From NCBI GenBank assembly GCA_902799655.1, contig CADCBH010000012.1:1-48220 (forward strand): a stretch of 48,220 bases of DNA, given 5' to 3'. The position numbers were made by a program, and so were the translations under genes. Every line of letters begins with the position of its first letter. Positions within the stretch are counted from its first letter, which is position 1. Positions 23,729 to 33,571 of this stretch are shown here, piece after piece. The notes beneath the pieces were generated by a model. It ran no database searches. It was given only the letters and a program-made list of their open reading frames with translations, and was not told the origin of the DNA. The stretch is from an uncultured Bacteroidales bacterium (lineage in GTDB: Bacteria > Bacteroidota > Bacteroidia > Bacteroidales > Bacteroidaceae).

Positions 23729-25221
23729 TGAATAAGTTACAGCTATTTTTCCTGTTGCGTAAAAACGCCAAGCTAAATGCGAAACGCAACGTTATGTTCG
23801 AGGCCAATCAATATGGTAAGTTAATCGGCTATATCGTCTTGGCTATTTTTGCCATTGAATTCATTGCTTTAGGCACATTCTTTGGATGGCTGGCAGCCAA
23901 GGAGGCCACCCCCGAGATGATATTCTATTTCATCCCCTTCATGCTTATTCTCGACTTTGGTAGTCGTTTTGCCACACAACAGACACCCATGATGCTTGTA
24001 AAGCCATATCTTCTGACACCTATCAGCAAATACAGCGCCATTGAGTGTTTTCTTGTTCAGCAGTTGCTCGACTCTGGCAATCTGGTATGGATGACGCTCT
24101 TCCTACCCTACACTTTCATCGTGTGGTGTGGCGGTATAACAGGATGGACAGCCATCGGCATGTTGTGCCTATTGCATCTGATGGTACTGGTCAATAGCCA
24201 GTGGTATCTCCTAGTACGTACACTCATCAACCAAAGTATCTTCTGGTGGGCACTGCCAGCTATCGTTTATGGTTCACTGGTACTCCCATTCTTCGTTCTC
24301 TCTGACAAACAGTTGGACAAGGTCATAGACGCCATCTTCGACATGCTGGGCAACTATGCTTTCTCATGGTGGTCATTCCTATTCTTTGCTGTATTCTTCA
24401 TAGCGCTATTTGCCGTCAATCGTTATATGCAAATGCATCTTGTCTACGATGAAATCTCGAAACAGGAGAGAACCAAGCTCAAGCACGTCTCTGAGTTTTC
24501 TTCATTAAACCGTTTCGGACAAATCGGTGAATACCTCAAATTGGAGATTAAAAGCACCATACGCAATAAAGCCATTCGCACACGCTTTATCCAGGGTGTT
24601 TGTTTCATCACTTTCTTCTCGTTGATGATAGCCTTTGCAGGAATGTATCGTTCATCATTCGAACGCAATTTCTTCTGCCTCTATGCTTTCGTATTTTTCG
24701 GAGCAACTAATCTGGTAAAAGTCATGTGCCCAGAGGGCAACTATATCGATATGCTGATGACACAGAAGGAAAACATCCTAACACTTCTTCGTGCAAAGTA
24801 CTACTATTATTGTGCCATACTGCTGTTGCCCGTACTTATCCAACTGCCACCAGTGTTTATGGGACAATTCTCAATACTCATGATACTCGCCTATCTTTTT
24901 ACGGCGACAGGTCCCGTTTACTTCATGCTTTTCCAACTTGCTGTTTACAACAAACAGACACTACCTTTAAATGATAAAATTACGGGTAAAAACCAGATGG
25001 AGAACAAGTGGCAGGCCATTGTCTCAATGACAGCTATGTTCGCTCCAGTTATTCTCGTTCTGATTCTACAGGTATTTTTTAGTTCGGAGACTGCATATCT
25101 TGTACTCATCGTCATCGGCTTGTCGTTCACACTGACTGAGTCATATTGGATGCGTAACATCTATCGCCGCATGATGATGCGCCGCTATGATAACCTTGAA
25201 GGATTCCACTCTACCCGATGA
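23728..25221 (+). CDS. DUF5687 multi-pass membrane protein
   Basis: 497 residues and about 12 membrane helices, starting MNKLQLFFLLRKNAKLNAKR and containing the basic loop ISKQERTKLKHVSEFSSLNRFGQIGEYLKLE between the two halves, as in DUF5687. The fold looks like an ABC exporter permease, and such proteins commonly sit next to an ABC ATPase gene; none is found here. It overlaps the LolA gene by 1 nt and rlmH by 4 nt. Substrate unknown. Confidence 0.78.
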   Translation: MNKLQLFFLLRKNAKLNAKRNVMFEANQYGKLIGYIVLAIFAIEFIALGTFFGWLAAKEATPEMIFYFIPFMLILDFGSRFATQQTPMMLVKPYLLTPISKYSAIECFLVQQLLDSGNLVWMTLFLPYTFIVWCGGITGWTAIGMLCLLHLMVLVNSQWYLLVRTLINQSIFWWALPAIVYGSLVLPFFVLSDKQLDKVIDAIFDMLGNYAFSWWSFLFFAVFFIALFAVNRYMQMHLVYDEISKQERTKLKHVSEFSSLNRFGQIGEYLKLEIKSTIRNKAIRTRFIQGVCFITFFSLMIAFAGMYRSSFERNFFCLYAFVFFGATNLVKVMCPEGNYIDMLMTQKENILTLLRAKYYYYCAILLLPVLIQLPPVFMGQFSILMILAYLFTATGPVYFMLFQLAVYNKQTLPLNDKITGKNQMENKWQAIVSMTAMFAPVILVLILQVFFSSETAYLVLIVIGLSFTLTESYWMRNIYRRMMMRRYDNLEGFHSTR

Positions 25222-25688
25222 AAACAATTCTTATCCAGGTTGGTAAAACTGTCAATAAGCATTTCATAGCCGGCATCAACGACTATCTAGAGCGTGTTGT
25301 ACATTACATGCCTTTTGAGGTCATTACCATCCCAGAGCTCAAAAATACCAAGAATCTATCGGAAGATCAACAAAAGCTGGCAGAGGGAGAACTCATACTT
25401 AAACACCTTCAGCCATCTGATACAGTTGTATTATTAGATGAACACGGTCATGAATACCGAAGCATAGAATTTGCCCGATGGATTCAGCAAAAACAGCAAA
25501 ACGCGCGACGGCTCATCTTTATTATCGGAGGACCATATGGTTTCTCACAAGCAGTCTATCAACGTGCTAATGAGCAACTATCATTGTCAAAAATGACATT
25601 CTCCCACCAAATGATTCGACTCACCTTCATGGAGCAAGTTTATCGGGCTTGCACCATTATCAGAGGCGAACCTTATCATCATGAGTAG
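25218..25688 (+). CDS. rlmH: 23S rRNA pseudouridine-1915 N3-methyltransferase
   Basis: 156 residues, a SPOUT-class methyltransferase with the knotted C-terminus: LIFIIGGPYGFS and LSLSKMTFSHQMIRLTFMEQVYRA are the RlmH signatures. It methylates m3-pseudouridine 1915 in helix 69 of 23S rRNA. Its start overlaps the DUF5687 stop (ATGA) and its last 10 nt overlap the end of feoB on the other strand. Confidence 0.96.
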   Translation: MKTILIQVGKTVNKHFIAGINDYLERVVHYMPFEVITIPELKNTKNLSEDQQKLAEGELILKHLQPSDTVVLLDEHGHEYRSIEFARWIQQKQQNARRLIFIIGGPYGFSQAVYQRANEQLSLSKMTFSHQMIRLTFMEQVYRACTIIRGEPYHHE

Positions 25689-28009
25689 CACATGCTACCC
25701 AGCTGGTAGACTACTGCGCTGACTATCCAAGCCAGAACTGTGGTATATACTGCTGCGAAGCATGCCCATCTCCAAGAGCCCGTTTCATGACGGATAGCAG
25801 CAATAGTAGCGATACATGGGAAGTAGAGGAGTACAAAGATTAAGTAGCAATAGGCTGCCAATGGAGTTAATCCCTCTAATCCACCCAAGACACCGATAGT
25901 TGACGCCACAATCTCTTTGGCCCCCACACCTGCCATTAAGCTTACATCTAGTTGCCATGTGAAGCCCTGCAGTGAGAATATCGGGGTTACAGCCTGTCCC
26001 ATCAGGCCAATAAAGGAGCTTTCCATTCCATCAGCGACACCATTCGGGCCAAAGTACCCCAAAGCCCATACAATGATGGACGCAACAAGGATTATTCCTC
26101 CCATCTTTTTCAGATATTCCTTTCCTTTTTCCCATGTATGGCGCCAGATAGCTTTTCCCGTTGGCCAACGATATGGAGGAAGTTCCATAACGAAGGGTGT
26201 GTCATCACCCTTGATAACAAGCGTAGAGAAGACTTTGCTAACAAGCACTGCCACTAATATACCAACAGCATAGAGTGAAAGCATGACCCACGAACGGTAT
26301 TCGAGAGCAAAGAAAGTGCCTGTTATCATTATATAAATAGGTAAACGTGCTGAGCACGACATAAACGGCACTATCAGCATCGTAATCAATCGAGAACGAC
26401 GACTCTCAATAGTACGGGTGGACATGATGGCAGGCACATTACATCCAAAGCCCATCACCAAAGGAATGAATGACTTACCATGCAATCCCATACCATGCAT
26501 CAGTTTATCCATGATAAATGCCGCACGAGCCATATATCCTGAGTCTTCCATCAACGAGATAAAGAAATAGAGAATCAATATCTGTGGAAGGAACACGATA
26601 ACCGCACCGACACCTCCGATAATGCCATCTACCAACATCGATTCTAGCGGTCCGTCTGCCATATGACGTACAACCCAATTGCCAAGCCATTCAACACCAA
26701 AATCTATCCAATCCATCGGATACTGCCCTATCACGAAAGTCGTCTCAAACATCAGCAGCAAGATAGCGAAGAAGATGGGGAATCCAAGAATACGATTAGA
26801 GAGAATCTTATCAATCAGATGTGTCATGCGATAGGTATCATTTTGATGACCTGCAGTATAACCAGCTTCCTTAAGAGCTCCATTAACAAAACCGTATTTA
26901 GCATCCATAATAGCTGTTTCCGAATCGGTATTTGTTTCCTCAAAGACACGAGCTGCCGCCTTGTCACGAGCAACCAGTATCAGTTTACTACCATCCCCAG
27001 CGCTCTTACGCACAAATTCTTCGATTTTAGTGTCGTGTTCAAGCAACTTCAATGCCACATAGCGTGTAGAATGTCGCGGATGAATGGAAAGATTCGGTTT
27101 CAAGAACGACTGAATGTGGCGAATACCGTCTTCTATCTCATGACCATAATTGATATGAATATGGCGAGCGGTAGAGTTTGCGCCTTCATACACACCAATA
27201 ACTGTGCGAAAAAGCATTTCAACACCCATTCCATTCTTGAATGATGTAGGAACCATAGGGGTACCGAACAATTTTGAAAGCACTTCAACATTGACTTTGT
27301 CTCCGCGACGTTCAAATTCATCATACATATTCAGCGCACACACTATAGGCAAGTCCATATCCAACAATTGAGTCGTCAGATAGAGATTGCGCTCAATATT
27401 TGAGGCGTCTATCACATTAATAATGACATCAGGGGTTTCCTGTGAAAGATGCTGACGAACATATAGTTCTTCTGGAGAATAGCATGATAGCGAATAAGTG
27501 CCAGGAAGATCCGTCAGCCGGAATTCATAGCCGAAATAGGAGGCATGTGCCGTTGAAGCATCTACCGTTACTCCAGAATAATTTCCAACATGTCCATGGG
27601 CACCTGAGGCATAATTAAACAACGACGTTTTTCCACAGTTAGGATTGCCAATCAATGCCACATTAATCGTACGATGTTTTCGCAATGCAATATGTTGCAG
27701 ATAATCATCAGGATGCCGCTCGGGAGTAATCTCCTCCTCGATGGTTCCCTGGTAGTCAGACGTTTCGATATACTCTTCGCCACGTCCTATGGCGATAACA
27801 TCAATTAATTCTGCTTCCTGATGTCTGAGACTAACCTCATAACCCATCAGTTTATACTTCACAGGGTCCTGTAGGGGCGCATTCAGGAGCACCTCAACGC
27901 TCTTACCCTTTACAAAGCCCATTTCGATGATACGTTTGCGAAAGCCACCATGACCACGAACTTTCACTATTACGCCTTGATCACCCGTTTTCAGTTCCGA
28001 AAGTGTCAT
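25679..28009 (-). CDS. feoB: Ferrous iron transporter, FeoA-FeoB fusion
   Basis: 776 residues: an N-terminal FeoA SH3-like domain (1-75), a linker, the FeoB G-domain with G1 GNPNCGKTSLF, G2/switch NYSGVTVD, G3 DLPGTYSLS and G4 NMYD, then Gate motifs in the membrane part (about 8-11 helices, including MGFGCNVPAIM with the conserved Cys). It imports Fe2+ through the inner membrane. The fusion of FeoA to FeoB is common in Bacteroidales. It converges with rlmH with overlapping ends and faces the HD gene. A TAATTTTG -7 at 28030-28037 gives a leader of about 14 nt. Regulation by Fur cannot be seen from an obvious box. Confidence 0.95.
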   Translation of the reverse strand: MTLSELKTGDQGVIVKVRGHGGFRKRIIEMGFVKGKSVEVLLNAPLQDPVKYKLMGYEVSLRHQEAELIDVIAIGRGEEYIETSDYQGTIEEEITPERHPDDYLQHIALRKHRTINVALIGNPNCGKTSLFNYASGAHGHVGNYSGVTVDASTAHASYFGYEFRLTDLPGTYSLSCYSPEELYVRQHLSQETPDVIINVIDASNIERNLYLTTQLLDMDLPIVCALNMYDEFERRGDKVNVEVLSKLFGTPMVPTSFKNGMGVEMLFRTVIGVYEGANSTARHIHINYGHEIEDGIRHIQSFLKPNLSIHPRHSTRYVALKLLEHDTKIEEFVRKSAGDGSKLILVARDKAAARVFEETNTDSETAIMDAKYGFVNGALKEAGYTAGHQNDTYRMTHLIDKILSNRILGFPIFFAILLLMFETTFVIGQYPMDWIDFGVEWLGNWVVRHMADGPLESMLVDGIIGGVGAVIVFLPQILILYFFISLMEDSGYMARAAFIMDKLMHGMGLHGKSFIPLVMGFGCNVPAIMSTRTIESRRSRLITMLIVPFMSCSARLPIYIMITGTFFALEYRSWVMLSLYAVGILVAVLVSKVFSTLVIKGDDTPFVMELPPYRWPTGKAIWRHTWEKGKEYLKKMGGIILVASIIVWALGYFGPNGVADGMESSFIGLMGQAVTPIFSLQGFTWQLDVSLMAGVGAKEIVASTIGVLGGLEGLTPLAAYCYLIFVLLYFPCIATIAAIRHETGSWRWACFAAVYTTVLAWIVSAVVYQLGSMCYS

Positions 28010-28029
28010 AATCTTTCTCTTTTTGCATG

Positions 28030-28037
28030 CAAAATTA
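28030..28037 (-). promoter_or_regulatory. -7 element of feoB
   Basis: TAATTTTG on minus, 21 bp before the ATG, inside an A-rich tract. Confidence 0.55.
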
Positions 28038-28140
28038 AAAAAAAAATTCCATATTACGTCATACTTTACAAGAAATACCTAAAAATGATGAAGAATGAGC
28101 CAAGAAAAGATGATTAGAAACTAAGAATCATTGAAATGAA

Positions 28141-28172
28141 TTTGTATATTCTATTGCTTTTTAGTAACTTTG
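28141..28172 (+). promoter_or_regulatory. Promoter of the HD hydrolase gene
   Basis: TTTG (28141-28144), 20-bp spacer, TAACTTTG (28165-28172). The start codon is only 9 bp beyond, so the mRNA leader is 2-4 nt or absent. Confidence 0.75.
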
Positions 28173-28181
28173 CACCCAATT

Positions 28182-29402
28182 ATGAATGAGTATAAGATAA
28201 TCAATGACCCCGTATTCGGTTTCATCAAGATAAGGCGAGGATTGTTATACGACATTGTCAGTCACCCGCTGTTTCAGCGTCTGAACCGTATCTCGCAACT
28301 TGGTATGACTTCTGTGGTATACCCAGGAGCTAGGCATACGCGTTTCCAGCACTCTTTAGGAGCTTTCTATCTGATGTCTGAAGCTGTCAAGTCTCTTTCT
28401 GAAAAGGGTGTTTATATTTTCGATTCAGAAGCAGAAGCCGTACAGGCAGCTATCCTCATGCACGACATTGGTCATGGTCCATTCTCACATGTTTTGGAAA
28501 ACACACTCATCAGTGGTATTTCTCATGAAGAGATCTCGCTCATGATGATGGAACAGATGAATCATGACATGAAGGGAATGCTCAATTTGGCTATCAGCAT
28601 CTTCAAAGACGAATATCCTAATAAAATATTCCACCAGCTCATCTCCTCACAATTGGACATGGACCGTCTGGACTATTTGCGGCGTGACTCGTTTTTCACA
28701 GGAGTCACAGAAGGTAACATCGGATCGGCACGTATCATTAAAATGCTAAATGTTAAAGATGACAGACTTGTGGTGGATTCAAAAGGTATCTATTCAGTAG
28801 AGAACTATCTGACCACCCGTCGCCTAATGTATTGGCAAGTGTACCTTCACAAGACCACCGTAGGTTACGAAAAGATTTTAGTAAATGCACTGAATCGTGC
28901 CAAAGAGCTAGTTCATAAGGGGGAAACTGTCTTTGCCGCTCCTGCCCTCGCCTACTTCTTGGAGCACAATGCTGATCATGAATGGTTTGCAAGTCATCCA
29001 GAGGCTCTGGGGTATTATGCAGAACTAGACGATTCTGACATTTGGAGCGCATTGAAAGGATGGAAGCATTCAGATGATAAAATTCTATCAACATTGGCAA
29101 CTGACTTATTAGACCGTCATCTTTTTAAGGTGGAAGTCACAGAAGAGCCACCGACAGAAGAATATTTGGCTTCCATACGAACGAAAATAGCAGAATCAAT
29201 GGGTATAACTGAAGATGACACACGTTTCATGATGTCATTAACAGAAATCAGCAAAGATATGTACAATCCCGAGGATGACAGTATCGGAATTCTGTATAAG
29301 GACGGCACTATCAAGAACATAGCTGAGGCATCAGAAATACTAAACGTACAGTTGTTATCAAAGAAAATACGCAAATATTATCTCTGCTATCAACGGTTTT
29401 AA
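28182..29402 (+). CDS. HD-domain phosphohydrolase (SAMHD1/YdhJ-like)
   Basis: 406 residues. HD motif LMHDIGHGPFSH near residue 92 (His-Asp), an early His in GARHTRFQHSLGA, and a downstream Asp in DMDRLDYLRRDSF form the metal site of dGTPase/SAMHD1-type hydrolases. The C-terminal half (250-406) is a mixed helical region with no second motif. It may cleave dNTPs or related phosphates; substrate unknown. The start at 28182 was chosen over 28170 because the -7 motif covers 28165-28172. Confidence 0.88.
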   Translation: MNEYKIINDPVFGFIKIRRGLLYDIVSHPLFQRLNRISQLGMTSVVYPGARHTRFQHSLGAFYLMSEAVKSLSEKGVYIFDSEAEAVQAAILMHDIGHGPFSHVLENTLISGISHEEISLMMMEQMNHDMKGMLNLAISIFKDEYPNKIFHQLISSQLDMDRLDYLRRDSFFTGVTEGNIGSARIIKMLNVKDDRLVVDSKGIYSVENYLTTRRLMYWQVYLHKTTVGYEKILVNALNRAKELVHKGETVFAAPALAYFLEHNADHEWFASHPEALGYYAELDDSDIWSALKGWKHSDDKILSTLATDLLDRHLFKVEVTEEPPTEEYLASIRTKIAESMGITEDDTRFMMSLTEISKDMYNPEDDSIGILYKDGTIKNIAEASEILNVQLLSKKIRKYYLCYQRF

Positions 29403-29433
29403 AAAGGAAAAACGATAGAAAACCACAAATAAA

Positions 29434-29465
29434 TTTGGTTTTTCGTTGACTTATTTGTAACTTTG
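29434..29465 (+). promoter_or_regulatory. Promoter of the lpxD operon
   Basis: TTTG (29434-29437), 20-bp spacer, TAACTTTG (29458-29465), then ATG at 29496. Confidence 0.78.
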
Positions 29466-29495
29466 CAGCGTTTATTAAAACTAATTTCTTTATTT

Positions 29496-30479
29496 ATGGA
29501 ATTTACAGCCAAGCAAATTGCCGATATGATTGGCGGTCGTGTTGAAGGCAGCGAGCAAGCAAAGATCAACACTTTTGCTAAAATTGAGGAAGGCAAGGAA
29601 GGAGCTATTTCGTTCCTCTCAAACCCGAAATACACCTCCTATATCTATGATACTAAGGCGAGTGTTGTACTTATCAACGAAGATGTGGAGTTGACACAAC
29701 CAGTCAATTGTACACTGATTCGTGTTAAGAATGCTTATGAGAGTGTAGCCAAGTTGTTACAACTATATGCCTCCATGATGCCCAAGAAAACTGGTATTGA
29801 CCCGTTGGCTTTTGTCTCAAAGTCGGCTCAAATCGGCGAAAACGTTTATATTGCTCCCTTTGCATATATCGGTGATAACGTAAAAATTGGTGACGGCACA
29901 TGTATCTATCCCCATGTGACCATTTACGATGGTTGCCAGATTGGTAAGAATGTCACCATTCATGCCGGTAGCGTTATTGGTGCTGACGGTTTCGGATTTG
30001 CCCCCAATCAGGAGGGTTATGAGAAGATACCGCAGATTGGCATCGTCATTATCGAGGACAACGTTGAGATAGGTGCCAACACCTGTATCGACCGCTCGAC
30101 AATGGGACAGACAATTATACATAAAGGTGTAAAGCTCGATAACCTCATTCAGGTTGCTCACAATTGTGAGATAGGTGAAAACACTGTTATGTCTGCACAA
30201 GTAGGTATGGCCGGATCAACTAAGATTGGCGCCTGGTGCATGGTAGGTGGACAAGCAGGCTTCTCTGGTCATATCAAGATTGCCGATAAAACCTTTGTTG
30301 GCGCTCAGAGTGGTGTTATCAGCAACACAAAGGGCAACGGTGAGCAACTCATTGGAGCTCCGGCAATTGATCCGAAGGTATTCTTCAAGGCTCAGGCTGT
30401 CATGAAGCGACTTCCCGACATGTACAGGGAATTGGGAATCTTACGCAAAGAAATTGAAGAACTCAAGAAATCAAAATAA
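29496..30479 (+). CDS. lpxD: UDP-3-O-acylglucosamine N-acyltransferase
   Basis: 327 residues: an N-terminal uridine-binding domain (1-100), left-handed beta-helix of hexapeptide repeats ([20 protein letters not shown] and on), the catalytic His in [12 protein letters not shown] (about 237), and a C-terminal helix. It adds the N-linked hydroxyacyl chain to lipid A precursor, third step of the Raetz pathway, in the cytoplasm. Start at 29496 rather than 29463 because the -7 is at 29458-29465. Six nt separate it from lpxC-fabZ. Confidence 0.96.
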   Translation: MEFTAKQIADMIGGRVEGSEQAKINTFAKIEEGKEGAISFLSNPKYTSYIYDTKASVVLINEDVELTQPVNCTLIRVKNAYESVAKLLQLYASMMPKKTGIDPLAFVSKSAQIGENVYIAPFAYIGDNVKIGDGTCIYPHVTIYDGCQIGKNVTIHAGSVIGADGFGFAPNQEGYEKIPQIGIVIIEDNVEIGANTCIDRSTMGQTIIHKGVKLDNLIQVAHNCEIGENTVMSAQVGMAGSTKIGAWCMVGGQAGFSGHIKIADKTFVGAQSGVISNTKGNGEQLIGAPAIDPKVFFKAQAVMKRLPDMYRELGILRKEIEELKKSK

Positions 30480-30485
30480 GATACT

Positions 30486-31886
30486 ATGAAACAGAAAACG
30501 CTCAAAGGCAGTTTCTCACTCTTCGGAAAGGGACTGCATACGGGTCTAAACCTGACAGTAACATTTAATCCAGCCCCTGAAAACACTGGTTATAAGATAC
30601 AACGTATAGACCTTGAAGGCGAACCCATCATCGACGGTATAGCTGAGAACGTTATCGACACCCAGCGAGGCACAGTGCTGGCCAAGGGTGATGCTCGTGT
30701 ATCGACTGTAGAACATGGACTCGCAGCCCTTTATGCGTTAGGCATTGACAACTGCCTGATGCAGGTAAACGGACCCGAGTTTCCTATTCTTGATGGTTCT
30801 GCCATCCAGTATGTTGAGAAAATCAAGGAGGTGGGCATCGAGGAGCAGAATGCTCCCAAAGACTGGTATGTCATTCGCAAGAAGATAGAAGTGAAGGATG
30901 AGAAGACGGGTTCGTGCATTACCATCCTCCCTGATGATGAGTTCTCGTTAACAGCCATGTGCTCGTTCGACTCAAAGATTATCAACTCTCAGTTTGCTAC
31001 TGTCAACAAGGTAGAGGATTTTCCAACAGAAATAGCACCTGCACGCACATTTGTCTTCGTACGCGACATCGAGCCTCTCTTGCAGGCAAATCTCATTAAA
31101 GGTGGTGATTTGGACAATGCTATTGTCATTTATGAGCGTCCGACCAGCCAGGAACGTCTTGATAAACTTGCTGACATGTTGGGCGTAGAGCACCGCAATG
31201 CTGCCGAATTGGGTTATATTCAGCATAAGCCACTGGTTTGGGAGAATGAGTGCACACGCCACAAGTTGCTTGATGTTGTCGGCGATATGGCACTTATCGG
31301 CAAACCTATTAAAGGCCGTATCATCGCAACGCGTCCTGGACATACTATTAATAATAAGTTCGCGCGTCAGATGCGTAAGGAAATACGCAAACACGAAATC
31401 CAAGCACCTGTTTATGATCCCAATGAAGAACCGGTAATGGATGTCAACCGCATCCGCGAACTGCTCCCCCACCGTTATCCGATGCAGCTGGTCGACAAGG
31501 TCATCTCATTGGGTGCCAACACCATTGTTGGTATTAAAAACGTCACTTCCAATGAGCCATTCTTCCAAGGGCACTTTCCTGAGGAGCCTGTTATGCCAGG
31601 TGTACTTCAGATAGAAGCTATGGCTCAGTGCGGCGGTTTGCTGGTGCTGAACACATTGGAAGATCCTTCAAGTTGGTCAACATACTTTATGAAAATTGAC
31701 GATGTTAAATTCCGTCAGAAAGTAGTACCTGGTGATACACTTCTTTTCAAGGTTGACCTTTTAGCTCCTGTGCGTCACGGTATTTCATCAATGAAAGGTT
31801 ATATCTTCGTTGGTGATCATATCGTTGCAGAAGCCACGTTTACTGCACAAATAGTAAAAAACAAAGAAAACAAAGAAAATAAATAA
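30486..31886 (+). CDS. lpxC: Bifunctional LpxC deacetylase / FabZ dehydratase
   Basis: 466 residues in two enzymes. LpxC part (1-310) has zinc ligands in STVEHGLAAL and the later HKLLDVVGD, with catalytic Glu in TVEH region and the EIAPARTFVF segment. FabZ part (about 320-466) has PHRYPMQLVDKV and the hot-dog active site HFPEEPVMPGVLQIEAMAQ. The first removes acetate from UDP-3-O-acyl-GlcNAc (committed lipid A step); the second dehydrates hydroxyacyl-ACP for fatty acids. The fusion is a Bacteroidetes trait that balances lipid A and phospholipid. LpxA follows after 3 nt. Confidence 0.96.
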   Translation: MKQKTLKGSFSLFGKGLHTGLNLTVTFNPAPENTGYKIQRIDLEGEPIIDGIAENVIDTQRGTVLAKGDARVSTVEHGLAALYALGIDNCLMQVNGPEFPILDGSAIQYVEKIKEVGIEEQNAPKDWYVIRKKIEVKDEKTGSCITILPDDEFSLTAMCSFDSKIINSQFATVNKVEDFPTEIAPARTFVFVRDIEPLLQANLIKGGDLDNAIVIYERPTSQERLDKLADMLGVEHRNAAELGYIQHKPLVWENECTRHKLLDVVGDMALIGKPIKGRIIATRPGHTINNKFARQMRKEIRKHEIQAPVYDPNEEPVMDVNRIRELLPHRYPMQLVDKVISLGANTIVGIKNVTSNEPFFQGHFPEEPVMPGVLQIEAMAQCGGLLVLNTLEDPSSWSTYFMKIDDVKFRQKVVPGDTLLFKVDLLAPVRHGISSMKGYIFVGDHIVAEATFTAQIVKNKENKENK

Positions 31887-31889
31887 TAA

Positions 31890-32660
31890 ATGAATCAAAT
31901 ACATCCTTTAGCAGTCGTAGACCCTGAGGCCAAGATTGGTGATAACAATATCATCGGTCCTTTCTGCGTCATCGACAAGAACGTTGTCATCGGCGACAAC
32001 AATAAGTTTCTGAATAATGTCACCATCCATTATGGTGCACGTATTGGCAACGACAACGAGTTCTTCCCAGGTGCCAGTATCTCTACCAAACCTCAGGATT
32101 TGAAGTTCCAGGGGGAAGATACGACCTGCGAGATTGGCAACAAGAATTCTATTCGCGAGAATGTCACCATCAGCCGTGGTACCGCCTCAAAAGGTAAGAC
32201 AGTCATTGGCAACGGAAACCTCCTCATGGAGAATATGCACATCGGTCACGACTGTGTCATCGGCAATGGCTGCATCATTGGTAACTCCACGAAATTTGCC
32301 GGCGAAGTCATCGTTGACGACAACGCCATCATCTCTGCTTGCTGTCTGTTCCACCAGTTCCTGCATGTCGGAGGTTACATTATGTTCCAAGGCGGAAGCC
32401 GCACCTCACAAGACATACCTCCCTATGTGATTGCTGGTAAAGAGCCTATCCGCTACGCTGGTGTCAATCTTATCGGTCTTCGTCGCCGTGGATTCCCCAA
32501 CGAGGTTATTGACGCTATACACGACGCATACCGCATCATCTACTCCAAGGGTATCATGAAGGACGGTGTGGCTGAGGCTCGTGCTAAATATCCTGACTCG
32601 AAAGAGGTAGAATATATCTGCTCGTTTATTGAGAACTCAAAGCGCGGCGTCATCAGATAA
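31890..32660 (+). CDS. lpxA: UDP-N-acetylglucosamine O-acyltransferase
   Basis: 256 residues, a beta-helix trimer with hexapeptide repeats ([20 protein letters not shown]), catalytic His in the [24 protein letters not shown] region, and a helical C-terminus. It performs the first acylation of lipid A synthesis. Third gene of the envelope operon; miaA follows after 11 nt. Confidence 0.96.
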   Translation: MNQIHPLAVVDPEAKIGDNNIIGPFCVIDKNVVIGDNNKFLNNVTIHYGARIGNDNEFFPGASISTKPQDLKFQGEDTTCEIGNKNSIRENVTISRGTASKGKTVIGNGNLLMENMHIGHDCVIGNGCIIGNSTKFAGEVIVDDNAIISACCLFHQFLHVGGYIMFQGGSRTSQDIPPYVIAGKEPIRYAGVNLIGLRRRGFPNEVIDAIHDAYRIIYSKGIMKDGVAEARAKYPDSKEVEYICSFIENSKRGVIR

Positions 32661-32671
32661 ACCCTGCGGCT

Positions 32672-33571
32672 ATGCAGACGCTCATCGTCATCACGGGTCC
32701 TACAGCGGTAGGGAAAACGGCGCTGACTTTGGAGTTAGCTCAACACTACGGTATTCCCGTTATCAATGCCGACTCACGCCAGATTTATAGAGAACTGAGA
32801 ATCGGCACGGCGGCACCAACGGCAGCCCAACAGCAGATAGCAAAGCATTATTTCGTCGGGACCAAGAGTATTGACGATTATTATAATGCCTCCATGTATG
32901 AGCAAGAAGTTTTGGAATTGTTGGACGCAGAGCGTTCAACATTCCATGTTTTAAGCGGTGGCTCCATGATGTATATCGATGCTGTTTGCAATGGAATAGA
33001 CGATATTCCTACAGTAAGAGAAGATATCCGCGAGGAAATGAAGCGACGATATGCTGAGGAAGGTTTAGAAGCCCTCTGTGAAGATTTGCGACGACTCGAC
33101 CCCGAACACTATGCCATCGTTGATCGTCAGAACTACCGTCGTGTTATTCATGCATTGGAGATATGCTATCAGACAGGGCGCACCTACACATCTTTTCGTA
33201 CCCAACAAAAGAAGGAGCGTCCCTTCAGCATCATCAAGATCGGTCTTAACCGTGAGCGCGAGGAACTATACAATCGCATCAACCAGCGTGTTGACCAAAT
33301 GATGAGCGACGGATTTTTAGAGGAAGCACAGGGACTCATAGACAAGCGAGACAGGAATGCCTTAAACACAGTAGGCTATAAAGAACTGTTCGAATACATT
33401 GACGGACGTTGGTCACTCGACGAGGCTGTTGAACGTATCAAGGGGAACACCCGTCGCTATGCCCGTAAACAACTCACCTGGTTCAAGCGTGACCAAGAGA
33501 TGCGCTGGTTCCATCCTGATCAAATACATGAAATACTGACTTATATATCGCAATATGAAACAGTACATTGA
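32672..33571 (+). CDS. miaA: tRNA dimethylallyltransferase
   Basis: 299 residues. P-loop GPTAVGKTA (8-16), the catalytic Asp in [19 protein letters not shown], and [12 protein letters not shown] are all MiaA signatures. It transfers a dimethylallyl group to A37 of tRNAs reading UNN codons. The unusual place between lipid A and peptidoglycan genes reflects a shared transcript; mrcA starts 17 nt before its stop. Confidence 0.95.
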   Translation: MQTLIVITGPTAVGKTALTLELAQHYGIPVINADSRQIYRELRIGTAAPTAAQQQIAKHYFVGTKSIDDYYNASMYEQEVLELLDAERSTFHVLSGGSMMYIDAVCNGIDDIPTVREDIREEMKRRYAEEGLEALCEDLRRLDPEHYAIVDRQNYRRVIHALEICYQTGRTYTSFRTQQKKERPFSIIKIGLNREREELYNRINQRVDQMMSDGFLEEAQGLIDKRDRNALNTVGYKELFEYIDGRWSLDEAVERIKGNTRRYARKQLTWFKRDQEMRWFHPDQIHEILTYISQYETVH

